Origin: JADGQM01 sp964441945
GTDB lineage: Bacteria > Desulfobacterota > Syntrophobacteria > Syntrophobacterales > Syntrophobacteraceae
Reading direction: 5' to 3'
Assembly: GCA_964441945.1 (NCBI GenBank)
Contig: CAYTWB010000001.1
Span: forward strand, 1-64,000
Length of the DNA: 64,000 nucleotides
A program made the translations under genes and the position numbers. Under the pieces are notes generated by a model. That model searched no databases. It had not been told where the DNA came from and saw only the letters and a list, made by a program, of their open reading frames with translations. The number at the start of each line of letters is the position of its first letter. Position 1 is the first letter of the stretch. Below are positions 25,849-34,988 of this stretch, one piece after another.

Positions 25849-26313
25849 TTACGGTGTTTTGATGAGGGGACGACCGGCAATGCCCGTCTGAATGTTCGGC
25901 TTGATCATGATGTCCCACATGACCGCCAGAACCGCCGTATCGATTTTATCCGGGTTGGCCTTGTAGTAGGCATCCAACCTCGCAACCACATCCTTCATCG
26001 GCATATTCGACATTGCCTCAACAAACTTCGCTACGAAGCTGTCCCTTTTGAGTTCCGGATACTTGTGCATCAACTCCTTTTCAATCCCAACCACATGTAT
26101 GGCCCCCCAGATAAAGGCGACCTTGCAGTCTTCCGTCATGCTCTGCCAGGCTTGTCCCCTGAGCGCATGTTCCCCCATGGACTTCTCCACTCTCTTTTCG
26201 AACCCCTTCACCTCAGGGGGGGGATCTGCCGCCCGCAAACCCACCGGGCAACTCAGGGCAACCAGCAGGAATGCAGTAAGGAGGCCCATTTGAATCCACT
26301 CAAGTCTTTTCAT
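25849..26313 (-). CDS. Exported protein of unknown function, 154 aa
   Basis: Starts MKRLEWIQMGLLTAFLLV with a clear signal peptide and likely cleavage after LRA-A near residue 28. The mature part (about 125 aa) is helical, with two cysteines at most and motifs GQAWQSMTEDCKVAFIWGA and ANPDKIDTAVLAVMWD. I do not recognise the family. AGGAG lies 6 nt before ATG 26313 (a second ATG two codons upstream touches the ribosome site). It heads the same-strand run into the glycine-zipper lipoprotein and the Mla genes, so an envelope role is inferred from context only. Confidence 0.75.
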   Translation of the reverse strand: MKRLEWIQMGLLTAFLLVALSCPVGLRAADPPPEVKGFEKRVEKSMGEHALRGQAWQSMTEDCKVAFIWGAIHVVGIEKELMHKYPELKRDSFVAKFVEAMSNMPMKDVVARLDAYYKANPDKIDTAVLAVMWDIMIKPNIQTGIAGRPLIKTP

Positions 26314-26806
26314 AATCATCTCCTTTTCCCAATGAATGATTCGCCAGACCCATTCTTCATGACCTTTTCCGGCTGCTCGCCTGCTCCCGGTCTTCTTCTT
26401 CCCCGGCTGAACGACAAGGCTCGGAGCCTATCCTGCAAAGCACACCTCCTTTCTCGGGAAATATAGTCCTTCAACCTCTTGATTTCCAGGGAGAGCCGGG
26501 CTCAGCGGCCACCCTGCCCCAATGTCCCACAGGGCAATTGATTGTGCAACAATTAGCGTCGTTTTGACAACCAGCATTTGCCCCAACCGGTGCGGACAGC
26601 CATTGCGGCTCCGTGTGTATGGTTTTTGTGACAATTTCTGCCCTTTGTGCTATGGAGGGCTTGCAACTGGGGCTCAACTTCTATAGTAATTAGCGGTTTG
26701 CGAATCCATGGAGCGTGCCGCAAGCTTCCAGGCGCAACCAACACTTTATCTGGACTGAAGACCCTGGAGGGATTGGGTTGCTGGTCCACCATCAAGGAGG
26801 CATCTG
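26314..26806. other. Divergent intergenic region, about 490 bases
   Basis: No supported gene. It separates the leftward Mla run from the rightward paaK/LPS genes, so promoters for both should be here. One candidate for the rightward side is listed separately. Small open frames on both strands lack ribosome sites. A short dyad ATTGT-GCA-ACAAT occurs near 26546 but nothing larger is convincing. Confidence 0.5.
26661..26687 (+). promoter_or_regulatory. Weak sigma-70-like promoter candidate upstream of paaK
   Basis: TTGCAA (26661-26666) and TATAGT (26682-26687, 5 of 6 to consensus) are separated by only 15 bases, shorter than the usual 17. It is the best -10 match in the interval, 120 bases before the paaK start. 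Confidence 0.25.
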
Positions 26807-28099
26807 ATGGGTGCATCGTTTATGCCGGTCCTCAAATCCAGGAAGGACCTGGATACCATTCAGTCGGAAGGGTTGAAATGGACCGTCGAGCATGCTTTTG
26901 CAAACTCAGCATTTTACAGGGAAAGGTTCAGACAGGCCGGCGTTGCCCCACACCAGGTCCGCACACTGGACGACCTTCGCCGGCTGCCTTGCCTGACCGC
27001 TCAAGATCTGCAAAACGACTACCCTTTTCCGTTACGATCCGTACCCTTTGAATCAATCTGCCGAATCCATGCATCCTCGGGCACTACGGGAAAGCGGAAA
27101 GTCCTTTCCTATACACGAAAGGACCTTGACGACTGGGCGGACATGTTTGCGCGATGCTATGAAATGGCCGGGCTTTCCCCGGAGGACAGGGTGCAAATTG
27201 CTGTCGGATACGGCCTCTGGACTGCAGGAGTCGGCTTTCAGCTGGGATGCGAGCGATTCGGAGCGATGGCCATTCCGGTGGGACCAGCTAATTCGGAAAT
27301 GCACTGCCAGATGCTGGTGGACATGCAGAGTACGGTGTTTTGCTCGACCGCATCCATGGCCCTGCTGATTGCGGAAGAAATCGAACGGCGCGGCATTCAA
27401 AAACAGATAGCCCTGAAGAAAGTGATTTTTGGCGCGGAACGCCATAGTCAAAGCATGCGACGGCGGGTCCGGGAGATCACCGGAGCGGAGGACCTTTTTG
27501 ATATTCCCGGGCTTACGGAGCTTTATGGCCCGGGTGTCGGCCTCGAGTGCCGGGCTCACCAGGGGGTTCACTACTGGGCCGACTATTATGTCCTTGAAAT
27601 CCTCGATCCAGAGACGCTTGAACCGGTTCCTCAGGGCGAGATCGGTGAAATGGTGGTGACCACCCTGCGAAAGGAAGCCTCACCGCTCATCCGCTACCGC
27701 ACCCGTGACCTCACCCGCTTGATCCCGGGTCCCTGTCCCTGTGGGAATTCGCTTCCGAGACATGATCATCTTCTGGGCCGCTCGGATGACATGTTCATTT
27801 TTCGCGCGGTCAATATCTACCCTGGTCAGATCGATCATGTTCTGTCACAGATCCCGCAGGTCGGAAGCGAGTATCAGGTGCATCTCTATCGTCGGGAGGA
27901 CGGGCGCGACGTGATGCTCTTGAAAGCTGAACGGATCGCCGACGACGACCCTGAATCCGACCGACACCTTGCAGAGCTCATCAGCAGCGAGGTTCGCAGG
28001 CAGATTCTGGTTCGCCCCCAGATCGAGCTGGTTGACTATGGCACCCTTCCTCGTACCGAGCGTAAGAGCAAGCGGGTTTTCGACCACCGGATCAGTTGA
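26807..28099 (+). CDS. paaK: Phenylacetate-CoA ligase family adenylating enzyme
   Basis: A 430-aa acyl-adenylate-forming ligase of the PaaK type, which activates an aryl acid with ATP and CoA. Seen: the opening block GLKWTVEHAFANSAFYRERF, phosphate loop HASSGTTGKRKV, DLTELYGPG-like segment (FDIPGLTELYGPGVG), YRTRDLTRLIPG, and CGNSLPRHDHLLGRSDDMFIFRAVNIYP, the hinge region of PaaK. The length is normal for the family (430-440). GGAGG is 6 nt before ATG. No other phenylacetate genes are near, so the natural substrate could be phenylacetate, benzoate-like acids or an indole acid. A binding protein gene follows by 132 bp. Confidence 0.9.
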   Translation: MGASFMPVLKSRKDLDTIQSEGLKWTVEHAFANSAFYRERFRQAGVAPHQVRTLDDLRRLPCLTAQDLQNDYPFPLRSVPFESICRIHASSGTTGKRKVLSYTRKDLDDWADMFARCYEMAGLSPEDRVQIAVGYGLWTAGVGFQLGCERFGAMAIPVGPANSEMHCQMLVDMQSTVFCSTASMALLIAEEIERRGIQKQIALKKVIFGAERHSQSMRRRVREITGAEDLFDIPGLTELYGPGVGLECRAHQGVHYWADYYVLEILDPETLEPVPQGEIGEMVVTTLRKEASPLIRYRTRDLTRLIPGPCPCGNSLPRHDHLLGRSDDMFIFRAVNIYPGQIDHVLSQIPQVGSEYQVHLYRREDGRDVMLLKAERIADDDPESDRHLAELISSEVRRQILVRPQIELVDYGTLPRTERKSKRVFDHRIS

Positions 28100-28231
28100 A
28101 GGCGGGGGACCCTCACCCGGGGTCTGTCCTCCCGTTTGGGCCGTTCCTGGACGCGCAGATTACCCGCAGCTTCCTTGGGGAAGCTTTTTCTCGATAAACC
28201 ATTCATTCCCTGGTCAGAAGGAGGAGAAGTC

Positions 28232-29425
28232 ATGAGATCCAACAAACGGAAGGCCATCTCGATTTCATGTTCAGTCGTTGCACTCTCCATGTTGTTCCTT
28301 ATGGGTGATGTCACGGCGCGCGCTGAAGGTCCCATAAAGATCGGGGCCTTTTTTGCGCTCTCCGGGCCTGCAGCTTCAATCGGCACACCGACCAAACTGG
28401 TGGCGCAGATGGGGGTTGACAAGATCAATAAGGAAGGAGGCATCAACAAACGCCCCCTGGAACTGGCAACGGGAGATACTGAAAGCGATCCCACGAAGGC
28501 AAAAATGGTGGCCTTGCGTCTGGTGGAAAATGACAAAGTCGTCGCCCTCATCGGTCCTACCCGCACAGATGAAGGACTTGCCGCAAAACCCTATGTTGAA
28601 GACACCGCTCATCGCCCCGTCATCATGACGATCGGGGGTGATCCCGTGATTTCAGGCGGCAAATTCGGCCCCTTCAAATGGACCTTTAAGACACCTCAGC
28701 GCACATCCATCGCCGTGAAAAAGCTCTACAATTATATCCAGTCTCAGAAACAGACCAAAATCGCCATCCTTACCGCTACAGACGGCTTCGGCAAGGACGG
28801 TCTGAACTGGCTCGAACAAATCGCCCCGGAATTCGGCATCGCGATTGTCATCAAGGAAGCTTTCTCGGTCACGGACACGGATATGACTCCTCAAATCCTC
28901 AAGATTCGCGAGAGCAAGGCTCAGGCTCTCATCTGTTGGACAATCGGCCCCGCTGGCGCCAGGGTTGCCAAGAATGTCAAGCAGTTGGGTCTGACCACCC
29001 CGCTCTATCAATGCCATGGTCAGCCGGATCCGAAATATGTGGAATTGGCCGGAGATGCCGCTGAAGGCAGCATCATGCCGTCTACAAAGCTGATGGTCGC
29101 CGATCAACTCGCAGACACCGACCCTCAGAAAGCGGTCATCAAGGAGTTTCTGAGTCTCTACAAGGATGTTTATCATTTTGATCAACAGTATCCGATCAAT
29201 ACCCATTCCGGATATGCCTGGGATGCGATCCTCCTTTTGGCAAACGCCATGCGTCGGGTGGGCACCGACCCGGAAGCACTCAGAAGCGCTATCGAACAGA
29301 CTAAGGGTTATGTCGGAGTCAGCGGCATCTACAACCTGACCCCGGAAGACCACAATGGTCTGGGAACGGATTCCATGGTTATGGTTAAAGTGGAAAAGGG
29401 GAAATGGGTCCTCCTGCAACCCTGA
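28232..29425 (+). CDS. Branched-chain-type ABC transporter substrate-binding protein
   Basis: A 397-aa periplasmic binding protein (Peripla_BP_6 fold). The signal peptide is clear (MRSNKRKAISISCSVVALSM..., cleavage near TARA-EG, residue about 32). The mature protein opens IKIGAFFALSGPAASIG, contains INKEGGINKRPLELATGDTE and VVALIGPTRTDEG, all typical of LivJ/LivK and aromatic-acid binding proteins. The start is ATG 28232, preceded by AGAAGGAGGAG; the open frame extends to 28136 without support. No LivHMGF permease/ATPase genes are present, so it is an orphan here. Together with the upstream PaaK-type ligase, aromatic acid uptake is plausible but unproven. Its end overlaps the waaF start by 22 bases. 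Confidence 0.9.
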   Translation: MRSNKRKAISISCSVVALSMLFLMGDVTARAEGPIKIGAFFALSGPAASIGTPTKLVAQMGVDKINKEGGINKRPLELATGDTESDPTKAKMVALRLVENDKVVALIGPTRTDEGLAAKPYVEDTAHRPVIMTIGGDPVISGGKFGPFKWTFKTPQRTSIAVKKLYNYIQSQKQTKIAILTATDGFGKDGLNWLEQIAPEFGIAIVIKEAFSVTDTDMTPQILKIRESKAQALICWTIGPAGARVAKNVKQLGLTTPLYQCHGQPDPKYVELAGDAAEGSIMPSTKLMVADQLADTDPQKAVIKEFLSLYKDVYHFDQQYPINTHSGYAWDAILLLANAMRRVGTDPEALRSAIEQTKGYVGVSGIYNLTPEDHNGLGTDSMVMVKVEKGKWVLLQP

Positions 29426-30444
29426 CGTCCAGGAGTATCAAGAAGATACTCATCCGCTCCACAAATTGGATCGGCGACGCGGTTATGACTACTCCAGCCA
29501 TGGGCAGAATGAGGGCGGCTTTTCCCATGGCCGAAATTGTCGTCGCCGCCAACCCGACCATTGCAGAATTGTTGGACCGCCACCCGTCCTGCGATCGCAT
29601 CATCGTGTATGATAAAAAGGGAAGGCATCGTGGACCGGGTGGTCTGCTTCGGTTCTGTGCCGAACTTCGAAAGGAAGAATTCGATCTGGCCGTTCTTTTC
29701 CAAAATGCCATTGAAGCGGCCATCCTGGCCACCCTTGCGAGGATCCCGATAAGGGCCGGCTTTACCACGGATTGTCGAGCGCCCCTTCTCACTCATCGGG
29801 TTTCAGGCTGGCGACGGGCCAGACGGTTCCATCATACGGATTACTACCTCACCATGCTCGAGGGCCTCGGAATCCGCGGCGGAAACGGCCGACTCCAGCT
29901 GCATTGTACAGAAGAAGAGCTGTCATGGGCTAAAGAACAGCTTTCCGATGACCCCTGGGTAGCGGTTAACCCAGGAGCAACCTACGGATCTGCCAAGCGC
30001 TGGCTGACGGAGCGCTTCGCAGCCGTGGCCGACACCATCGCGCAAGAGACTCCATCCCGGATTCTCCTGATTGGGGGGCCCAATGAAGGATGGATCGCAG
30101 AGGAAGTTCTGCAGAAGATGCACACACCACCCCTTAACCTTGCAGGCAAGACGTCCGTCCGCCAACTCATGGCCCTGCTTTCCCAATGCCGCCTCCTGGT
30201 GACCAACGACTCAGGGCCGATGCACGTGGCAGCGGCCTTCGCTGTCCCAATAGTGGCGATCTTCGGGTCAACCGACCACAGAACGACCTCTCCCCTGTCG
30301 AACTCATGCCGGATTGTCCGCAAACCAACCGAATGCGCTCCATGCCTGAAAACCGAATGCCCTACGGATCATCACTGTATGACGGCCGTCTCTGTAACGG
30401 ATGTTTTGAATGCTACTCGAACTTTACTCAGAGGACACAAATGA
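29404..30444 (+). CDS. waaF: LPS heptosyltransferase II (GT9)
   Basis: A 346-aa inner-membrane-associated enzyme adding heptose to the LPS inner core. The N-terminus IRSTNWIGDAVMTTPAM is nearly diagnostic of WaaF, and the C-terminal half has VAVNPGATYGSAKRW, TNDSGPMHVAAAF and FGSTDHRTTSPLS, the GT9 nucleotide-sugar site. Length matches WaaF (348 aa). The ATG at 29404 lies inside the end of the binding-protein gene, with AAGGGG close before it. Its TGA overlaps the next start in ATGA, so translation is coupled. Confidence 0.94.
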   Translation: MGPPATLTSRSIKKILIRSTNWIGDAVMTTPAMGRMRAAFPMAEIVVAANPTIAELLDRHPSCDRIIVYDKKGRHRGPGGLLRFCAELRKEEFDLAVLFQNAIEAAILATLARIPIRAGFTTDCRAPLLTHRVSGWRRARRFHHTDYYLTMLEGLGIRGGNGRLQLHCTEEELSWAKEQLSDDPWVAVNPGATYGSAKRWLTERFAAVADTIAQETPSRILLIGGPNEGWIAEEVLQKMHTPPLNLAGKTSVRQLMALLSQCRLLVTNDSGPMHVAAAFAVPIVAIFGSTDHRTTSPLSNSCRIVRKPTECAPCLKTECPTDHHCMTAVSVTDVLNATRTLLRGHK

Positions 30445-31082
30445 CTCCCAAGACACCCTTGTCCGCACCGGCCGGATTGATTGACCGGATCTCCAGTTCC
30501 AGGACCGCCGTCACGCGGAAATTCGCATTTCTCCTGGCCGCTCTATTGTTGATAATCGATCACTCCTGGCCAAGGTCCGGTTTTCTCGTTATTTTCCTGG
30601 AAACAACAGGACTCCTGCTCGTGGGGATAGGAGCGATGGGCAGAGCCTGGGCATCCATGTATATTTCCGGATATAAGGACAGGGACCTGATCACCGAAGG
30701 GGCCTACTCCATTGTGCGCAATCCTCTGTATGTTTTCAGCTTTCTGGGGGCGATTGGAATCGGATGCGCAACGGGGAGTTTGCTGTTGATCGGTCTGCTG
30801 ATTCTGGGATTCTTCATCTATTACCCACTCACCATGGCAGACGAAGAAAAAAAGCTCGCGACCCAATACGGAGAGCAATACACCGATTATGCCGGCCGTA
30901 CCCCCAGATTTGTTCCGAATTTCTCTCTCTTCCACGAGAGAGAAACCTATACCGTTCACAGCAGGACTTATCGCTATGCGTTCCTCGACGCAGTGTGGTT
31001 TGTCTGGATTTACGGCTTGATCCAGCTGATAGGAAAGCTTCATGAAACTGGGACCTTGCCCACGCTTTTGCGGATTCCGTAG
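30441..31082 (+). CDS. ICMT/PEMT-like membrane methyltransferase
   Basis: A 213-aa membrane protein with about four or five hydrophobic helices (e.g. FAFLLAALLLIIDHSW, GFLVIFLETTGLLLVGIGAMG). The motif EGAYSIVRNPLYVFS followed by EEKKLATQYGEQYTDYAGRTPRF is the SAM-binding region shared by isoprenylcysteine carboxyl methyltransferases and phospholipid N-methyltransferases. The substrate is unknown; a lipid or lipid-linked LPS intermediate is suggested by location. The start is the ATG within ATGA at 30441, with AGAGG 6 nt upstream; the frame runs open much further left inside waaF and those starts are rejected. Confidence 0.82.
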   Translation: MTPKTPLSAPAGLIDRISSSRTAVTRKFAFLLAALLLIIDHSWPRSGFLVIFLETTGLLLVGIGAMGRAWASMYISGYKDRDLITEGAYSIVRNPLYVFSFLGAIGIGCATGSLLLIGLLILGFFIYYPLTMADEEKKLATQYGEQYTDYAGRTPRFVPNFSLFHERETYTVHSRTYRYAFLDAVWFVWIYGLIQLIGKLHETGTLPTLLRIP

Positions 31083-31172
31083 GACACAGGCCGCTTTGGA
31101 TTCCACCAGCGACCACCCGGGCCTCTTTTCCATCGCTTCGTATCGATACGATTGCCGAGGTGAACCACTGCA

Positions 31173-32909
31173 ATGAACATGTATAGGCGATTGTTTGAAA
31201 TAGCTAGGCTCCATTGGAGACGAACGGCGATAGCCATGGTCTGCATGCTTGGGGTTGCCGCCTGCACCGCAGCGTCAGCCTACCTGATCAAGCCTGTTCT
31301 CGATGAGATTTTCATCGACAAGAAGAGCGATATGCTGAAGATACTGCCTATCCTGGTCTTGATGCTTTTTCTTGTCAAGGGGTTATGCTCCTGGGGCCAG
31401 GGTTATCTCATGAGTTATGTGGGCAACAAGATAGTCCTGGACTTGAGGCAGCAGCTCTATGATCACCTTCAGACGCTTTCCTTGTCCTTCTTTGATAGAA
31501 CACCCACAGGGATTTTGATGTCTCGCATCACCAACGACGTGAACCAGGTCCAAGCGGCCGTGACAACGTCGGTTACCGGCATCCTCAAGGACGCTATCAG
31601 CGTCGTCGGATTGGTGGGCGTGGTTTTCTACCGGGATTGGCAACTGGCTATTATTGCCGTGATCATTTTGCCCTTCGCCTTTTTCCCCATTGTCAAATTC
31701 GGACAGAAACTCCGCACCATCAGCTCAAAGAGCATGGAGGCAATGGGCGATATATCGGTAATCCTTCATGAAACAATCGGTGGGAATCGCATCGTAAAGG
31801 CCTTCGGCATGGAAGATTACGAAAAAGCGCGTTTTGCCGAAGAGAACATGCGTTCTTTCGACTACTCCATGAAATCAGCTTCGGTGAACGCCCTGTCTCC
31901 TCCTCTCATGGAGTTCCTCGGAGGGATAGGCATTGTCGCCATCATCGGTTATGGGGGCTACAGTGTCATTCAAGGAGTATCGACCCCCGGCAATTTCTTC
32001 TCCTTTCTTGCTGCGCTGATCCTGCTGTACGAACCGGTGAAACGGTTGAGTGGAATGAACAATACTCTGCAACAGGGAATCGCTGCAGCCTCCAGGGTCT
32101 TCGATATTCTGGACACAGCATCGGACATTGTAGACAAACCCGATGCGGTTCAATTGCCGCCGATTGAGCGCGAAATTGAGTTTCGCCATGTCTATTTCCA
32201 CTATGCGGATGAACCGATCTTAAAGGACATCCATTTCAGGGTTGGGGCGGGGGAGGTCGTTGCGATAGTGGGAGTGAGCGGTGCAGGGAAGACGACTCTG
32301 GTCAACCTTATCCCTCGTTTTTATGAGGTATCGGAAGGGGCCATCCTGATTGACGGCATGGATATCCGGGATGCTACCATCGCATCACTCCGCTCCCAGA
32401 TCGGCATCGTGACCCAACAGACCATCCTCTTTAATGACACCGTTCGCAACAACATTGCCTATGGCGACATTCGCAAGAGCGAAAAGGAGATCATCGAGGC
32501 CGCCCGGGCAGCCAATGCGCTCGATTTCATCTCGAGACTCCCCCACGGTTTGGATACAGAGATCGGCGAACAGGGCATGCTGCTCTCCGGCGGCGAACGC
32601 CAGCGCATCTGCATCGCTCGAGCATTGCTCAAGAATGCGCCCATCTTGATCCTGGATGAAGCCACGTCATCATTGGACAGCGAGTCGGAACTGGAGGTGC
32701 AAAAGGCCCTTGAAAACCTCATGACCGGACGAACCACTCTGGTCATTGCTCATCGGCTGTCCACTATCAAGAATGCCGATCGCATTGTTGCCCTGGCGGA
32801 TGGGTGCGTTGTGGAGGAAGGGCGGCATGATGACCTGCTTCAAACCAACAGCGAATACCGTCGCCTGTATGAATTGCAGTTTTCTCAATTCGAGACTTTC
32901 AACACATGA
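31173..32909 (+). CDS. msbA: Lipid A export ABC transporter MsbA
   Basis: A 578-aa half transporter that flips lipid A-core across the inner membrane as a homodimer. Six hydrophobic helices lie in residues about 15-310, with SFFDRTPTGILMSRITNDVNQ characteristic of exporters. The ATPase (about 335-575) has Walker A GVSGAGKTTLVNLI, signature LLSGGERQRICIARAL, Walker B ILILDEATSSLD and the switch His in VIAHRLST. Length matches E. coli MsbA (582 aa). A 12-bp palindrome CGTATCGATACG (31139-31150) lies 22 bases before the start. Its stop overlaps the next start. Confidence 0.94.
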   Translation: MNMYRRLFEIARLHWRRTAIAMVCMLGVAACTAASAYLIKPVLDEIFIDKKSDMLKILPILVLMLFLVKGLCSWGQGYLMSYVGNKIVLDLRQQLYDHLQTLSLSFFDRTPTGILMSRITNDVNQVQAAVTTSVTGILKDAISVVGLVGVVFYRDWQLAIIAVIILPFAFFPIVKFGQKLRTISSKSMEAMGDISVILHETIGGNRIVKAFGMEDYEKARFAEENMRSFDYSMKSASVNALSPPLMEFLGGIGIVAIIGYGGYSVIQGVSTPGNFFSFLAALILLYEPVKRLSGMNNTLQQGIAAASRVFDILDTASDIVDKPDAVQLPPIEREIEFRHVYFHYADEPILKDIHFRVGAGEVVAIVGVSGAGKTTLVNLIPRFYEVSEGAILIDGMDIRDATIASLRSQIGIVTQQTILFNDTVRNNIAYGDIRKSEKEIIEAARAANALDFISRLPHGLDTEIGEQGMLLSGGERQRICIARALLKNAPILILDEATSSLDSESELEVQKALENLMTGRTTLVIAHRLSTIKNADRIVALADGCVVEEGRHDDLLQTNSEYRRLYELQFSQFETFNT

Positions 32910-33901
32910 AGTTTCCTGAAGGTCTCAAGAAAGAGCTCTCTATGAAATCCAGTTCGGCATCCGCCAATGCTCTGTCCTGCTATATGGCTGCTCTAGAGAA
33001 GGGACAGAATGGAAGCAATGGGACCAATGCAAAAAACAGCCTTCTGCACATGCTGTGGCAAAAGGGGATCCTTCGGCAGCTGGCTCAGGTCTTCGGGCGC
33101 TTCTGGTACCGCATCGACATTCGTCATCGCCGGATTGCAATGCGCAATCTTGAAATGGCCTACGGAGAGGAATTGACCGAAACCGAGCGTGAAGCCATAT
33201 GCCGGCAGACCTTTACTCATCTTGCCTGTGTTTTGCTTGAGCTTCCCTATCTGTTCACCCTGAACACCGGCAATGTTGAGCGGTTCATAACTTTCTCAGG
33301 TCTTGAGAATATGTATGCTACGGCGAAAAAGGGCACCGGAGTCCTGGTCATGGCCTCTCATTTCGGAAATTGGGAATTGATGTCACTGGCCTTTTCTCTG
33401 CGCTTCTGGCCTTTCAGTGTGGTGGTTCGACCTCTGGACAGCAACCTTCTCAACCGATTGATAGACAGGGTTCGTTCCCTAGGGGGAAATCGAACCATCC
33501 CCAAGACCGATTCGGTTCGCACCATTTTGCGACTACTGCGGCAGGGCGAGGGCATCGCCATTTTGGTCGACCAGAATGTGGACTGGTATGAAGGTGTCTT
33601 TGTTCCGTTCTTCAAAGAGACAGCCTGCACCAGCAAAGCCCTGGCAACCTTGGCTCTAAGGACCGGGGCCGCAGTGCTGCCGATCTACAACTTCCGGCAT
33701 GCCGACGGACGCTACGAGGCGGTTTTCGAACCCGAAGTCCAGCTGATCCGAACCGGAGACTCGATCTCGGATATCGAGGAAAACACCGCTCTCTTTAACC
33801 GGATCATCGAGGGTTATGTCCGTGCCCATCCTGAACAATGGTTTTGGTTGCATCAACGATGGAAAACCCGTCCTTATGACCCCTGGCCGAGGACGGACTA
33901 G
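32906..33901 (+). CDS. Lipid A acyltransferase, LpxL/HtrB family
   Basis: A 331-aa inner-membrane acyltransferase that adds a secondary acyl chain to lipid A or a related lipid. The HX4(D/E) catalytic motif is HFGNWE (near residue 150) in VLVMASHFGNWELMSL, and LVDQNVDWYEGVFVPFF is the second conserved block. The N-terminal FWYRIDIRHRRIAMRNL matches the family start. The ATG overlaps the msbA stop (ATGA), and a second ATG 12 codons on is possible. Which position is acylated (LpxL or LpxM role) cannot be told. Confidence 0.9.
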   Translation: MKFPEGLKKELSMKSSSASANALSCYMAALEKGQNGSNGTNAKNSLLHMLWQKGILRQLAQVFGRFWYRIDIRHRRIAMRNLEMAYGEELTETEREAICRQTFTHLACVLLELPYLFTLNTGNVERFITFSGLENMYATAKKGTGVLVMASHFGNWELMSLAFSLRFWPFSVVVRPLDSNLLNRLIDRVRSLGGNRTIPKTDSVRTILRLLRQGEGIAILVDQNVDWYEGVFVPFFKETACTSKALATLALRTGAAVLPIYNFRHADGRYEAVFEPEVQLIRTGDSISDIEENTALFNRIIEGYVRAHPEQWFWLHQRWKTRPYDPWPRTD

Positions 33902-33905
33902 AGGC

Positions 33906-34988
33906 ATGCAGCTCAAAGGCAGTCCCACCATTCCAAAAGATGTCCGCAGCATCCTGTTGATACAGCTCGGTGATATCGGAGACGTCGTCCTCACCCTGCC
34001 CTGCCTGAGAGCACTGCGCGAGACCTTTCCTGACGCCACTCTGGTGGTTGCCGTCAGGGAGAAGGCAAGTGAGCTCATGGCGGATTGCCCCTGGGTTAAC
34101 GACGTGATCGCCATTGACAAAGCAAAGCGATCACTCATTGAGGAACTGGTCCACCAGAAGCGGTTCTTCAAGCGGTTGCGGCACTACCGGTTCGATCTGT
34201 CCATCAACCTGAGGTCCGGAGACCGCTCAGCCATCCTGACGTTCCTGGCCGGTGCCCGCCGGCGGATCAGCTACTTCGCCCACGATGGTCAGCTTTGGCA
34301 GAATCGCGTCTCAAGCCACTTGAACCTGCTGGATTACCAGGTCGGCCAGTATGTCGCGGATTACTATTCGAGCCTGCTGGCGGCCTATGACATCACAATC
34401 CAACATCCTCAGCCGCACATGGAGGTCCCTCCGGAAAAACTGAAAAGGGTCGAAGAGCTTTTTCTTGAAGCGAAGGTTCCCGCAAACCGGCCCATAATTG
34501 CACTACAGCCTTTTTCCATCTGGCAGTACAAGGAATGGGGAAAGGAGAAGTATGTTGCGCTGATTCGCCATATCACCTCAACCTATGACCTTCCGGTAGT
34601 CATTACCGGTTCCACCGAGGAAAGGGAACGGGCCGCCGCCATTGCTGCCGAGTGTGGAACGAAGGTCTACAATTTCGCCGGCAGGACCTCCATTGGAATG
34701 CTGGCAGCCCTTTTGAAGTCCTGTGCCCTGTTCATTGGTATTGACAGCGCCGGGTTGCACATTGCGGCCGCCGTCGGCACTCCGACTGTTAGCATTTTTG
34801 GCCCCTCTTCGCCGGCGTCTTGGGCCCCAAGAGGTCCGCAACACAGGGTTGTCCAGCACCACCTCCCGTGCATCCCTTGCCGGCAGAAAGGTTGCAATGG
34901 AAAAGAACAGAGCCGATGCCTTGAAGAACTTTCGCTCGAAGAGGTGATCCCCGCTGTTGCAGGCCAGATTGCGAAGTTGCCGGCATGA
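33906..34988 (+). CDS. GT9 heptosyltransferase, second copy
   Basis: A 360-aa glycosyltransferase of family 9: ILLIQLGDIGDVVLTLPCLRAL at the start, IALQPFSIWQYKEWG mid-way, and GIDSAGLHIAAAVGTPTVSIFGPSSP as the donor site. It is closer in pattern to WaaQ/RfaQ (heptosyltransferase III) or WaaC than to WaaF. ATG 33906 is 4 bases after the acyltransferase stop, with AGAGG almost abutting it; the frame also reads from 33816 inside the previous gene, less likely. The stop overlaps the next gene in ATGA. Confidence 0.88.
   Translation: MQLKGSPTIPKDVRSILLIQLGDIGDVVLTLPCLRALRETFPDATLVVAVREKASELMADCPWVNDVIAIDKAKRSLIEELVHQKRFFKRLRHYRFDLSINLRSGDRSAILTFLAGARRRISYFAHDGQLWQNRVSSHLNLLDYQVGQYVADYYSSLLAAYDITIQHPQPHMEVPPEKLKRVEELFLEAKVPANRPIIALQPFSIWQYKEWGKEKYVALIRHITSTYDLPVVITGSTEERERAAAIAAECGTKVYNFAGRTSIGMLAALLKSCALFIGIDSAGLHIAAAVGTPTVSIFGPSSPASWAPRGPQHRVVQHHLPCIPCRQKGCNGKEQSRCLEELSLEEVIPAVAGQIAKLPA

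Noticed and set aside
31173..32909. MsbA as the missing polysaccharide flippase
   Set aside because: Motifs, length and neighbours (acyltransferase, heptosyltransferases) fit lipid A export; no reason to assign O-unit flipping.
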